Source: Gammaproteobacteria bacterium (lineage in GTDB: Bacteria; Pseudomonadota; Gammaproteobacteria; SZUA-152). Taken from it: a stretch of DNA of 64,000 nt. Positions 55,342 to 64,000 of this stretch are shown here, piece by piece; the stretch's first letter is position 1; every line of letters starts with the position of its first letter. The translations under genes and the position numbers were made by a program. The notes under the pieces were generated by a model. The model did not search any database. It saw nothing but the letters and a program-made list of their open reading frames with translations, and was not told the origin of the DNA. The stretch is taken from positions 1 to 64,000 of the forward strand of contig DROS01000045.1 in assembly GCA_011321815.1 (NCBI GenBank), written 5' to 3'.

Positions 55342-56817
55342 TCACCCGGAAGTTTGGGCATTAAGAATATCGAGTTGTTGCGTCAAAAAACTGCTTGTTG
55401 CGGACATACGTGAAACCAATACATCAAGGGCAGTAAACCGTGCACGCATGCGTGCCTCTATCCGGTCAAGCCGCCCCTCCAGGGTCACCTGCCTGTCTTC
55501 CAGGCTGCTGATTCTGTCTTTATACCCATTCGTGCGTGTGTCGATAGTTCCGTTGAATACCAGCATCTCCGACACGACACCATCAAGTCTTGTTGCATAT
55601 CCATCGGCAGAAGAAAACAATTCTTCAACATTTTTACTGTCCGTCTGGATGGCCGCGCTCAGTTTTGCCTCATCCAGGGCAAGCGTACCATCACTTTGAA
55701 ATGCAACGCCAATACTGGAAAGGCTGTTATATGGCCCGGTGATGCCTGTCGGCGTTGTATTCAACTCGGTACGGATAAATGTCTCCATTTGCCGGGTGGC
55801 ATAATCACTGGCCAACGCCCCGGCTACCCCCCCACCAGTGCCGGAGGCGGTTTGTTCATCAATCTGTTTTCGGAAATCATTATATGCCGTGACAAAAGCC
55901 TCGACAGCAACTTTAGCGCTGTCGGTATTTTGTGATGCTGACACGGTTACCGGGGCGCCACTCGTCAACCCGCTCAGGCCCAGCGTTACACCCTGAATCA
56001 CATCCGTTACAGTGTTAGAGGATTTGGTGACAGAAATACCATCTACGGTAAAAAGGGCGTCCTGTGCTGCAACAGTTTGAGAAAGGTTTTGCGTTCCAGC
56101 CGGGTCCTGACTCAACAAAGTTGACAAGCTTGCTTCACCCGCAACCGCAATACGAATACTTTCAGCAGAGCCACTGTCTGTCGAACTCAGGACAAGGCGG
56201 TAAGGGTTTGTGGCATCACCATCATTAACGATTGTTGCCGTAACGCCCCCATTAGCGGTATTGATTGCATCCCGGATACCTTCCAGCGTGTTATTGGTAC
56301 TATCAATAACGACATCAAATGAAGGGTCAGCACCTGCGGTAAAAGTCGCTCCGGTATAGGTTCCAGTGCCTGAATCAAATGTGCCACCGGAGATGGTGCC
56401 CAGATCAATAGTCAGCGTGGTCGATGTACCACCACCAATAGCCGCCGTCGAATCGGCCTGACCGGCCGCCACAATTTTCTGCGACTGGGCAAGCTGACTC
56501 ACCTCAATGGCATAATTACCCGCGACGGCACCACTTGTTCCGGTTGCGCTGACAATGGCGGAGTTGGAAGAAGTTGCGTTACTGGCCTGAAAGCTCGACC
56601 CCGTCGATAATCCTGCCAATGCAGATTGAAATGTCGAAAGAGATCCCTTAATCATCCCAAGCGCGGATATTTTGGCATCAAAGTTGTTTTTTTGTGCGAT
56701 CAACCGGTCAAGCGGCAGTCTCTCTATTTGCATTAAACTGCTGACAATACCGGGAATATCAATATTCGAACCAACACCCTGTGAGGTAATCGTGCCAAAA
56801 CCAAAATCTGAAGACAT
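55342..56817 (-). CDS. fliD: Flagellar hook-associated protein 2 (filament cap) FliD
   Basis: FliD caps the growing filament and promotes flagellin insertion. The 491-residue protein contains the conserved N-terminal domain (GSNIDIPGIVSSLMQIERLP), Ala/Ser/Thr/Gly-rich central domains and the C-terminal FliD domain (VEAFVTAYNDFRKQID, LSSIGVAFQSDGTL, MRARFTALDVLVSRM). Length is usual for polar-flagellated gammaproteobacteria. It follows flaG by 88 bases and precedes fliS by 36. Confidence 0.94.
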   Translation of the reverse strand: MSSDFGFGTITSQGVGSNIDIPGIVSSLMQIERLPLDRLIAQKNNFDAKISALGMIKGSLSTFQSALAGLSTGSSFQASNATSSNSAIVSATGTSGAVAGNYAIEVSQLAQSQKIVAAGQADSTAAIGGGTSTTLTIDLGTISGGTFDSGTGTYTGATFTAGADPSFDVVIDSTNNTLEGIRDAINTANGGVTATIVNDGDATNPYRLVLSSTDSGSAESIRIAVAGEASLSTLLSQDPAGTQNLSQTVAAQDALFTVDGISVTKSSNTVTDVIQGVTLGLSGLTSGAPVTVSASQNTDSAKVAVEAFVTAYNDFRKQIDEQTASGTGGGVAGALASDYATRQMETFIRTELNTTPTGITGPYNSLSSIGVAFQSDGTLALDEAKLSAAIQTDSKNVEELFSSADGYATRLDGVVSEMLVFNGTIDTRTNGYKDRISSLEDRQVTLEGRLDRIEARMRARFTALDVLVSRMSATSSFLTQQLDILNAQTSG

Positions 56818-56905
56818 GTTATTTACCTCTTACCTCAACTCAGAACAAAATTTGTGTAACATCGTGCACCATACATAACACAGGCATGATACATGCCATT
56901 ATTGA

Positions 56906-57298
56906 TTAAACTCTTTCTTCAATTATCGCCCCTTGCGTAATTTCATCAAATGCACGAGCAATAGCCAGCATCGCTTCAGAAGGAATCTGTCGGATCAACT
57001 CTCCTGTTTCCGAATCTTCAATCCGTACGACATTGATATTGGTTCCATCAGCAATGGTAAATTTCAAATTGCTGGAATTCAGCGATAAAGCCTTGTTGGC
57101 CTGATCAACAAGGTTGCGCAGTTGTTCCATATCCGGTGGCGCGTCCGTATTTTGTGAATTTTCCAATCCCACACGCGCTTGCCGGTTTTCCGGCAAAGAA
57201 TTGCCTTGAGCGACAAACTCAGCCGTCCTGGCAACCCCTTTTGTTTTTGCATCAAAGGGAGCTACCGAACCCGTCATTTTAAAATCAAAGACGTCCAC
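56906..57298 (-). CDS. flaG: FlaG-family flagellar protein
   Basis: FlaG proteins influence filament length in polar-flagellated bacteria. The 130-residue product ends with the family core (about residues 60-128): QANKALSLNSSNLKFTIADG, VVRIEDSETGELIRQIPSEA and AIARAFDEI. A GTG at 57298 is the likely start because AAGGAGG lies 5 bases upstream; a longer frame starts at 57334 without support. It lies between the hairpin after fliC and fliD. Confidence 0.87.
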   Translation of the reverse strand: MDVFDFKMTGSVAPFDAKTKGVARTAEFVAQGNSLPENRQARVGLENSQNTDAPPDMEQLRNLVDQANKALSLNSSNLKFTIADGTNINVVRIEDSETGELIRQIPSEAMLAIARAFDEITQGAIIEERV

Positions 57299-57319
57299 AT
57301 GTACCTCCTTACCGCCATA

Positions 57320-57348
57320 ACCCGGCCATAACACAATTATGGCCGGGT
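57320..57348 (-). terminator. Strong hairpin between fliC and flaG
   Basis: A perfect 12-bp stem ACCCGGCCATAA/TTATGGCCGGGT (57320-57331 with 57337-57348) with a five-base loop lies just after the first flagellin gene. No T-run follows on the minus strand, so it may partially terminate or protect the abundant fliC mRNA rather than end it completely, reducing transcription into flaG. Confidence 0.55.
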
Positions 57349-57378
57349 ATGTTATTGCTGGACTTTATTTACTGCCAA

Positions 57379-58062
57379 CTACCTCAAAAGAGAAAGTACG
57401 TTATTGGGTATCTGATTGGCCTGAGCCACCATCGCCGTACCCGCTTGCACCAAAATCTGACCACGCGTCAGATTTGCGGTTTCCATTGCAAAATCAGCAT
57501 CCATGATCCGGCTGAGTGCAGCCGATTGATTCACGCGCTCTGTTTCAAACCGCTGAACCTGAAATTCAGCCGCAGCAATAGTGGAACCAAAACCCGCTCG
57601 CAGAGTAGCGACACTACCCAGCTCAAGAGCAACAGCCGATATGGCTGAAGCTTCCGATACGCTGGCAGCAACAGAAGCTGCTCCAAGCGAGGCAAGCTGT
57701 GCATTTAGTGCAGAAAATTCCACCTGAATCTTTGAGGACTCAGCAGTACCGTTTGTGCCGGTTGCCTGCACCGCCAACTCGTTCATGCGTTGCAAAATAT
57801 CCGTCGCCACGGCCAAATTGCCGTCACTGATTTGTGCAGCAGAAATATCATCTGCGGCATTACGGATCTGCACGCCGAGAGAACGCACTGTTGATTGCAG
57901 GCTCATCGCCACGGCCAGACCAGCGGCATCGTCACGTGCGCTATTGACACGTAAACCGGAAGATAAACGTTCGACTGAAGTTGCCAGACTCAAAGAGTTT
58001 TTATTCAAATTCTTTTGAGCATTCAACGACATTACATTGGTATTAATAATACTGGCAGCCAT
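57379..58062 (-). CDS. fliC: Flagellin, short form (distal tandem copy)
   Basis: This 227-residue flagellin has the full conserved N-terminal D0/D1 helix (ASIINTNVMSLNAQKNLNKN, RLSSGLRVNSARDDAAGLAV) and C-terminal helix (ADFAMETANLTRGQILVQAG, AQANQIPNNVLSLLR). The centre is reduced to about 40 residues, with no D2/D3 and without the usual FNG-containing D1 hairpin. The ATG at 58062 was chosen because AGGAG lies 8 bases upstream. It is almost identical to the upstream copy except for the central segment. A sigma-28-like promoter is conserved upstream. Confidence 0.93.
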   Translation of the reverse strand: MAASIINTNVMSLNAQKNLNKNSLSLATSVERLSSGLRVNSARDDAAGLAVAMSLQSTVRSLGVQIRNAADDISAAQISDGNLAVATDILQRMNELAVQATGTNGTAESSKIQVEFSALNAQLASLGAASVAASVSEASAISAVALELGSVATLRAGFGSTIAAAEFQVQRFETERVNQSAALSRIMDADFAMETANLTRGQILVQAGTAMVAQANQIPNNVLSLLR

Positions 58063-58147
58063 TACCATAACTCCTGTTCATACCCCTGCTGACACAACTC
58101 ATGGGGTTAATACGGGTCAGCTTTTGGGGTAGATTGTATCCAGCGGA

Positions 58148-58174
58148 TATATCACCTGTAGTTGGAAATATTTA
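58148..58174 (-). promoter_or_regulatory. Sigma-28-like promoter of the distal flagellin gene
   Basis: On the minus strand TAAA (58171-58174) is followed after 15 bases by GTGATATA (58148-58155), close to the FliA consensus TAAA-N15-GCCGATAA. The identical arrangement precedes the other flagellin gene, so the promoter was duplicated with the gene. Confidence 0.7.
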
Positions 58175-58204
58175 CCGCTCCATTTGCCACTTGTTTCTCA
58201 AGGA

Positions 58205-58891
58205 TTATCTCAAGAGGGACAACACGTTATTAGGAATCTGGTTGGCCTGGGCCACCATCGCCGTACCCGCCTGCACCAGAATCTGACCACGAGTCAGATT
58301 TGCAGTTTCCATTGCAAAATCAGCATCCATGATCCGGCTAAGTGCAGCCGATTGATTCACACGTTCTGTTTCAAACCGCTGAACCTGGAATTCAGCCGCA
58401 GCAATAGTGGAACCAAAGCCCGCCCGCAAGGTAGCAACAGAACCCAAAACACCTGCAACACTCGCAATAGCAGCAGCATCAGCCACACTTACAGTGACAG
58501 AAGCGGCGACTCCAAGACTTACAAGCTGAGTGTTCAAAGCATCAAATTCGACACCGATTTTGGATGATTCGGCCGCACCATTTGTACCGGTTGCCTGCAC
58601 TGCCAACTCATTCATACGTTGCAAAATATCTGTCGCCACGGCCAAATTGCCGTCACTGATTTGTGCAGCAGAAATATCATCTGCGGCATTACGGATCTGC
58701 ACACCGAGAGAACGTACCGTAGATTGCAAGCTCATTGCCACAGCCAGACCAGCGGCATCGTCACGTGCACTATTGACACGCAAACCGGAAGATAAACGTT
58801 CGACTGAAGTTGCCAGGCTCAAAGAGTTTTTATTCAAATTCTTTTGAGCATTCAACGACATTACATTGGTATTGATAATACTAGCAGCCAT
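58205..58891 (-). CDS. fliC: Flagellin, short form (proximal tandem copy)
   Basis: This 228-residue paralogue of the neighbouring flagellin has matching N-terminal (about residues 1-105) and C-terminal (about 155-228) regions. The central stretch differs (VEFDALNTQLVSLGVAAS with VSVADAAAIASVAGVLG against ASVAASVSEASAISAVALELG). The deduced protein lacks the outer domains. AGGAG precedes the ATG at a good distance. The tandem pair shares promoter and leader sequences and likely arose by duplication followed by gene conversion of the conserved ends. Both are probably exported with FliS and glycosylated by the adjacent genes. Confidence 0.93.
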   Translation of the reverse strand: MAASIINTNVMSLNAQKNLNKNSLSLATSVERLSSGLRVNSARDDAAGLAVAMSLQSTVRSLGVQIRNAADDISAAQISDGNLAVATDILQRMNELAVQATGTNGAAESSKIGVEFDALNTQLVSLGVAASVTVSVADAAAIASVAGVLGSVATLRAGFGSTIAAAEFQVQRFETERVNQSAALSRIMDADFAMETANLTRGQILVQAGTAMVAQANQIPNNVLSLLR

Positions 58892-58973
58892 TGCAAAACT
58901 CCTATTTCACACCCCTGCTGGCACAACTACTGAATAGTGTGGCCAACTTTTGAGGCAGATTGTATTTAGCGGA

Positions 58974-59000
58974 TATATCACCTGTGTTCGGAAATATTTA
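58974..59000 (-). promoter_or_regulatory. Sigma-28-like promoter of the proximal flagellin gene
   Basis: TAAA (58997-59000), 15 bases, then GTGATATA (58974-58981) on the minus strand fit the FliA consensus and lie about 85 bases before the start. The remaining 59001-59245 region is AT-rich and holds the divergent start of the motility-associated factor gene, with no further gene. Confidence 0.7.
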
Positions 59001-59245
59001 CCGCTCCCACGCATTATGTCGGCCCGACTAAAGAGAAGCTTTAATAATATTCGCACACCACTCTTACCACATATTGCTTGTTTTTATAAGAACATTGACT
59101 GCAAGAATTAATATAAATAAAACAACGTATTGCATAAGCTTTCGCACATTCCGGCCGACAATCACGACCATTAAGTGGCGTACAATTTGCATATGTTACA
59201 AACAACAACTGCTATACGTCATGATATCGACATGGAGACCGGCTT

Positions 59246-61759
59246 TTGACCGACACCAATATTACACAACAGCCTGACATAGGTGGCGTCGCCAGCAATG
59301 CATTCGGCGAACATTACCTGTTTAACATCAACCGTGATGTATTCCAGGGGACCGATGCCAGTACGGTGTTTCGTTCTTACTTTGGCGAATCCCTGTTTGA
59401 TGAAGATGCATTTTATATCATTGTCGGTACAGATAGCGGCCTGCTCTACCAATACATCAAGGCGCAAGGTGTTCCAAAAGGCAGTCGCTACCTGTTCCTG
59501 GAGCTACCCAACGTACTATCGTTATTAGAGAGTATGGATGACCCTAAAAAAGAACTGGTCGTCACTACGGGGGAAAACTGGCTAGTGCAGGCCGATGAAA
59601 TGGAAATAGAAAAATATGCACTCATGGGTCGCCTGACCCTACTCCGCTCCCTCGGAGTGGTCCACGGGCATTACAGTCTCTACCCACCATTCTGGCGTAA
59701 AATCAAAGGAGAGTATGATGCTTACGTAGAAAACATGAAGATCGTAATCAATCTTCGTCCTTTTATCATTTGTCAGCTCACAAATTTGGCAGAAAACCAA
59801 ATCCCAGCCACCTGCCTGAAAGATGCATTCAAGGGCAAAACCGCAGTGGTGCTTGCGGGTGGTCCATCACTGGATAAACTGCTGCCCTGGGTACGACAGC
59901 ATCGCAAGGATCTGTTGGTGATTGCCGTATCCCGCATCAGCCGCTCCCTGCTTGATGCAGATATTCAGCCCGATATCAGCGTATCTGTCGATCCCCAGGC
60001 ATTTAACCTGAGTGTATGCAAAGACATGCTTGAGTTTCAGGATGGCACATTGTTGGTAAACAGCTACCATTTAAGCCCCAATTTACTGGCAAGCTGGGGG
60101 GGACAAAAAGTATTCATGGGCTCCCGCTATCCATGGCCAACACCGAACCAACCAGAATATATGCCGTCAGGTGGGGGAACAACCGTAACCAACAGCGCCC
60201 TGCAAATTGCCGTAATAACTGGCGTAACACAAATAATCCTTGGTGGAGCAGACTTCTGTTTCAGTCAGGAGGGTTTTACCCATGCCAGCGGTACCGCAGA
60301 GCATGCAATCGGTCCCATGCCACAGCTATGCGACCAGCAAGTGGAAACCAATAACGGCATGATGGCCGATACGGAAAACGGATATATGGAATCAGCCAGA
60401 CACATTGATGAGCTGGCTCAAAATGTTGCAAAACAAGGTTGCATAATCATTAACCCTGCCCCAGGGGCCATGCGTTTGCCACATATACAACATCTATCCG
60501 TGAACCTCATTCAAATCACCCCACAAGAAAAAACTGCCCGTGAAATTATCTCTGGTTGCGTCCCCCCCAATGAAAAACACACACGAATCCGGTTATACAA
60601 GGAAGAATTGGAAGAAGTTGACCGGATAATGAAAGAATTAATAAATATTAAAGAACTAGCAAGGAAAGGTCTGATTTATAATAGCAAAATACGCTCAAAA
60701 ACAAAAAACAAGGGACGTTCTTTCAACCAGGAAATAAACTCAAGCAAGGCAAACAAAGTAAATCGAATAGAAGAGCAACTTCGTACAAAATACAACGACA
60801 CCGTAAACTTTATAAAACAGTATGATATAATCCGCTTGAGCGCCATACTGCGCCTCAAGCTTGGCGAAGTTGACGACAATATTAAAAATAATAAAATCTA
60901 TTTTCAGGCACTGATAGATACCAGCGACGAACTCTTAGGAATTTTACGTGTGGCAAGAACCCGCATTCTAAGCCGCCTGGAAGAAGAGAAGCCACAACCA
61001 ACATTACAAATTCTATTCGATCAATGGACTCGTGATGAACAACCAGGAAGAGCTGTTCTTTGGTTAAACAATCACAAAGACCAAGTCAGCCAACTGCCTG
61101 AGGAACAACAACAAACCCTGCGTGAATTTCAAAATAAATTTCACAGCACCATAAAAAAACTCGGTCATCAATATATAGAATCTATTGAAAAAGATACAGA
61201 TCTGGATGGCATTTCAGGAAGAGCCCGTGAATATTTTCTGTGTCAGGATAAAAATGGAGTATTACGGATATTGGCTGCCTTAGAAAAACACAAGGATCAG
61301 GCACAGGCCAAAAAATTTATTCCACTTTTACAAGGCTACCATGCCGAATTATGTAACAACCCGGAAAAAGCCATTGACAAATATCAGAACATTAACGAAG
61401 GCCCGGTTCACCTGGATGCACTTATGCGACTATTCGCACTTTATACCAATAGCCAAGACTGGGAACACGCATTGGAAGTACTAAAAAACCTGTCAAACAT
61501 CAGCACAACGTACAGCGCAATGTATGCTGATTTTCTTTATGCCAATGGTGATATAGATACCGCTGTGGAAATTTATACGGAATATCTTCTTAATAATCCC
61601 GATGACTTGGGAACAATGATGAAACTCGGCAAGGTATTTCAGCAATGCGGTTCAATTGAAGGGGTTGAGTGGACCATGCGCTACATCCTCGGTAAAGATC
61701 CTGATAATCATACCGCACAGAAAATGCTAAATGAAACGAGACTTAATACATCCTTATAA
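59246..61759 (+). CDS. Motility-associated factor (Maf) flagellin glycosyltransferase, DUF115 type
   Basis: Maf proteins transfer pseudaminic or legionaminic acid to Ser/Thr of flagellin. The 837-residue protein has the MAF_flag10/DUF115 core (about residues 195-430: AVVLAGGPSLDKLLPWV, SVDPQ, GGGTTVTNSALQIA, GADFCFS) and a C-terminal part with TPR-like helices (about 670-830). Start is TTG at 59246 with GGAGA upstream. It lies divergently beside the flagellin genes. From about 60550 onward the gene becomes AT-rich, suggesting a composite origin. Its end overlaps the convergent amidase by six bases. Confidence 0.88.
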   Translation: MTDTNITQQPDIGGVASNAFGEHYLFNINRDVFQGTDASTVFRSYFGESLFDEDAFYIIVGTDSGLLYQYIKAQGVPKGSRYLFLELPNVLSLLESMDDPKKELVVTTGENWLVQADEMEIEKYALMGRLTLLRSLGVVHGHYSLYPPFWRKIKGEYDAYVENMKIVINLRPFIICQLTNLAENQIPATCLKDAFKGKTAVVLAGGPSLDKLLPWVRQHRKDLLVIAVSRISRSLLDADIQPDISVSVDPQAFNLSVCKDMLEFQDGTLLVNSYHLSPNLLASWGGQKVFMGSRYPWPTPNQPEYMPSGGGTTVTNSALQIAVITGVTQIILGGADFCFSQEGFTHASGTAEHAIGPMPQLCDQQVETNNGMMADTENGYMESARHIDELAQNVAKQGCIIINPAPGAMRLPHIQHLSVNLIQITPQEKTAREIISGCVPPNEKHTRIRLYKEELEEVDRIMKELINIKELARKGLIYNSKIRSKTKNKGRSFNQEINSSKANKVNRIEEQLRTKYNDTVNFIKQYDIIRLSAILRLKLGEVDDNIKNNKIYFQALIDTSDELLGILRVARTRILSRLEEEKPQPTLQILFDQWTRDEQPGRAVLWLNNHKDQVSQLPEEQQQTLREFQNKFHSTIKKLGHQYIESIEKDTDLDGISGRAREYFLCQDKNGVLRILAALEKHKDQAQAKKFIPLLQGYHAELCNNPEKAIDKYQNINEGPVHLDALMRLFALYTNSQDWEHALEVLKNLSNISTTYSAMYADFLYANGDIDTAVEIYTEYLLNNPDDLGTMMKLGKVFQQCGSIEGVEWTMRYILGKDPDNHTAQKMLNETRLNTSL

Positions 61760-63106
61760 ATCTAAATTCGGGTAACAAGACTCCGGAAGAAAATCAACTG
61801 ATTGCAGATAATCAATAAAATTAAACAATAAAAGGTCATTGTACTTTCTCGCTACTATTTGGAGCCCAAACGGCCGTTGATCTGGTGAGATAAAAACAGG
61901 GGCACTGACAACAGGCAAGTGCGTCAATGTCCACATAAGTGCAGAATCAGGCAATTCTTCATTATCACGTAAAGGCGCCTCACCAAGCGTACTCAGTGAA
62001 ATCACGACATCAAAACCCTTTAGAAAATCATCCATTAAAGCAATTAATTCATTTTGACTTGCGAGGGCAGCATGATAATTTTCGACCGAAACACCTAAAC
62101 CGGCCTCAATTAAATTCTTCATTACCGGTGAAACAAGATCGTAGCTCTCGTATTCATTACTAAAATAGTATGACAGGGATTTATTATAAATCACTTCATG
62201 AATAGAATGGCTAATCTTCATTTCAACAGGTAAATCAACATCAAATATTTCTATATTTGAATCACTATCCAGGTTTTCAGCGAAATTGTTCAGTGCCTGT
62301 TTTGCATATTCAGGTGCATTCTCCCAGGTATGGGTTTTAATCACTGCAACTTTCCACGGCCTGTCTCCAGGCTTATTTTGCCGGTTCATATCTTTCAGTG
62401 CCGCATAACTTATTGGATAATTCGGGCCATGTACACGGCAAACATCAAAAACAGTTTTAAGATCATCAGGACGCGCAGTAAAAAAACCGATCGTATCAAG
62501 ACTGTCGGTGGTTTTTAATGACCCGGTTCTGGGAATAAGTCCAAAGGATGGTTTGCATCCATATACACCACAAAAACTTGCAGGACGAACAATTGACCCT
62601 GCCGTCTGTGTACCGATGGAAACCGGAACCATGCCAAGCGCAACAGCCACAGCAGACCCACTGGATGATGTTCCCGGTGTCAAATCAGGATCATGTGGGT
62701 TTTTGGTTTCATTGAGTGCATGAACTGCAAATTCGGCAGTGACCGTTTTTCCCGCAATTATACCGCCCGCATCCCTGAGGTTATAAACAACACGGGCATC
62801 ATTCCCCGGTGTAAACCCTTTCCACAATGGACTACCCATTTGCGTGGGAAAGTTTGCGCTATTAAATATATCTTTAATACCAATGGGTATTCCTTCAAGA
62901 AAACGAAGAGGCTTACCATCCATTATCCTTTTATAGCTATTATTCGCCTCGGTTAAAATAATATCTTCATTAAAACAAACCCATGGCTTATATATAGAAT
63001 TAGATTTTTTATATTGAAATATGCATTCATTAGCCAGGTCCACAGGATTCAGTTCTTTATTCTTGAACTTTTCTTTAATATTACTAATAGATAATTCTTT
63101 AAACAT
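61754..63106 (-). CDS. Amidase (amidase-signature family)
   Basis: This 450-residue amidase-signature enzyme has the Ser-cisSer-Lys triad visible as Lys in GIKDIFNS, cis-Ser in TPGTSSSGSAVAVA and nucleophile Ser in GTQTAGSIVRPASFCG. Such enzymes hydrolyse amides; some GatA-like copies act with other partners, and none of the other GatCAB subunits is nearby. It is AT-rich relative to the flagellar genes. It lies four bases after the N-acetyl sugar amidotransferase on the same strand, so it may act on a sugar amide in nonulosonic-acid synthesis; this is inference. Confidence 0.85.
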   Translation of the reverse strand: MFKELSISNIKEKFKNKELNPVDLANECIFQYKKSNSIYKPWVCFNEDIILTEANNSYKRIMDGKPLRFLEGIPIGIKDIFNSANFPTQMGSPLWKGFTPGNDARVVYNLRDAGGIIAGKTVTAEFAVHALNETKNPHDPDLTPGTSSSGSAVAVALGMVPVSIGTQTAGSIVRPASFCGVYGCKPSFGLIPRTGSLKTTDSLDTIGFFTARPDDLKTVFDVCRVHGPNYPISYAALKDMNRQNKPGDRPWKVAVIKTHTWENAPEYAKQALNNFAENLDSDSNIEIFDVDLPVEMKISHSIHEVIYNKSLSYYFSNEYESYDLVSPVMKNLIEAGLGVSVENYHAALASQNELIALMDDFLKGFDVVISLSTLGEAPLRDNEELPDSALMWTLTHLPVVSAPVFISPDQRPFGLQIVARKYNDLLLFNFIDYLQSVDFLPESCYPNLDL

Positions 63107-63109
63107 GAC

Positions 63110-64000
63110 TCAATCCTTTTTCCGAGGATCTTCTCTATTTCGGTGTTTTTCAATTAACTGCTCAAAAAATGGAATTGTTTTTTCACGATTTGGGGCTTTC
63201 CTTGGATTAACAGGTATATCAATATCCAAAAGTTTTTGGTGCCTGAGATATTTCATTGTTTCAAAAAATCTTTCTTCACTTAATTGGGTTATTTTCAGGT
63301 AATAATCCAATGCCCCTGGTCTTTCGGAATCAATTTTACGCGCCAACTCCAGCCCTTCCTCCCTTGTCATCAGCCCAGTACGCACATCCACACAGGCCTG
63401 AAAAGTGGCACGCCCATAACCTCTTTTTAAATAACAGGTAAAATCATGTACGCCAGCCATAATGCATTCGGCGCTTTTATAGCCCTTGAATGCGCCTTCC
63501 ATTTCAGTTTCCTTCCATCCGTAATATTCCCTTATAAACTCTGTTTGACGCTCTTCATCCCAGAAAATATAATCTCCCAAGTGTATACCGTACACGCCAA
63601 CACGCTCAATTTCCTCCACAGAAGGGACATTAAACGGGTAAAGATCGCGTTCTGTAAGATAACTACAAACCATCTCAGAGGGTGTCTTTTTTGCAGACAC
63701 TTTTGTAAAATATTCTCTGTCAAATTTATGAACAGGATCTTTGTAAGAGGCACGACCAGAAGATTCCGCAATAGATTCACCCCATATAAGCAAGGGAATA
63801 TTGAATCTGACTGCCGCCTGCAAAGGAAATGCGCCCACACCAGAATGGCAATGCCAACAGGCATCACCAATGGTTTCTAAAGACCTTCGCGCAATACGGT
63901 TAACCAGCCCTCTATTTGGCGTAAACAAGATATGATCCACATTAAATTCTTTTAATGCATTTTGTAAATTATATTCACCTGTTTCACTATACCAGTTATG
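63110..64000 (-). CDS. N-acetyl sugar amidotransferase (WbpG/PseA-like), 5' end missing
   Basis: The open frame continues to the window edge without a start, so only the C-terminal about 296 residues are seen. The segment contains CWHCHSGVGAFPLQAAVRF and LLIWGESIAESSGRASYKDP, features of the ATP-pyrophosphatase-type WbpG family that adds an amidino or acetamidino group to nonulosonic acids or mannuronic acid derivatives. WHCHSGV and the Cys pair suggest a metal or substrate site. Placed next to the Maf glycosyltransferase, it likely makes a legionaminic- or pseudaminic-type sugar. The GTG at 63940 is internal. Confidence 0.8.
   Translation of the reverse strand, partial: HNWYSETGEYNLQNALKEFNVDHILFTPNRGLVNRIARRSLETIGDACWHCHSGVGAFPLQAAVRFNIPLLIWGESIAESSGRASYKDPVHKFDREYFTKVSAKKTPSEMVCSYLTERDLYPFNVPSVEEIERVGVYGIHLGDYIFWDEERQTEFIREYYGWKETEMEGAFKGYKSAECIMAGVHDFTCYLKRGYGRATFQACVDVRTGLMTREEGLELARKIDSERPGALDYYLKITQLSEERFFETMKYLRHQKLLDIDIPVNPRKAPNREKTIPFFEQLIEKHRNREDPRKKD

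Noticed and set aside
1-64000. CRISPR arrays, rRNA genes, complete transposase or integrase genes
   Set aside because: No regularly spaced direct repeats, rRNA sequence or transposase-like protein was seen on either strand.

Overview
The window looks like part of a gammaproteobacterial chromosome. The polar-flagellum gene order (fliC-flaG-fliD-fliS-fliT-PilZ-fleQ-fleSR-fliEFGHI) and the uvrB/aminotransferase and rne/rluC/HAD/sppA/maf neighbourhoods resemble those of Pseudomonas and its relatives. A class I phosphoribulokinase and a two-subunit pyruvate carboxylase hint at an autotroph or a facultatively CO2-fixing organism, but no RuBisCO genes are in view, so this is inference. There are no rRNA genes, CRISPR arrays, prophages or complete transposase genes.

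Layout. 1-4.7 kb: the end of a structured repeat element, tRNA-Val, uvrB divergent from an aspartate aminotransferase, tRNA-Asn, then about 0.9 kb of intergenic DNA holding two palindromic elements and a possible 15-codon gene fused to a terminator. 4.7-19.7 kb: Sel1-repeat proteins, an HsbR/HsbA phosphatase/anti-anti-sigma pair, YceI, a CDGSH protein, lytic transglycosylase Slt, helicase HrpA, MazG and Maf/YceF. 19.7-20.0 kb: a complete MITE-like element related to the one at the left edge. 20-34.3 kb: phosphoribulokinase, SppA, a HAD phosphatase, RluC, RNase E, a low-molecular-weight tyrosine phosphatase, pyruvate carboxylase A and B, a histone-H1-like protein between two related repeats, and exonuclease I. 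34.4-44.3 kb: a signalling cluster containing a PP2C phosphatase, an FHA-GAF-HD-GYP protein, a HEAT-repeat Ser/Thr kinase, two PilT-family ATPases and two FHA-domain paralogues. 44.4-59 kb: the flagellar cluster, all on the minus strand, ending with two tandem, very short flagellin genes. 59.2-64 kb: the start of an AT-rich flagellin-glycosylation region with a motility-associated glycosyltransferase, an amidase and a partial N-acetyl sugar amidotransferase.

How the genes may work together. FleQ, which has a sigma-70-like promoter, should drive fleSR from a sigma-54 site visible upstream of fleS. FleSR then supports basal-body expression. Both flagellins carry matching sigma-28-like promoters, and their product is probably decorated with a nonulosonic acid by the neighbouring glycosylation genes. 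The kinase/phosphatase/FHA/PilT cluster appears to be a phosphothreonine-controlled module for a pilus-like or surface machine, with an HD-GYP protein linking it to cyclic-di-GMP. It lies where fliJ would be expected, directly after fliI. This cluster is the best candidate for a little-described system. The compact flagellins and the palindromic repeat families are the other unusual elements.
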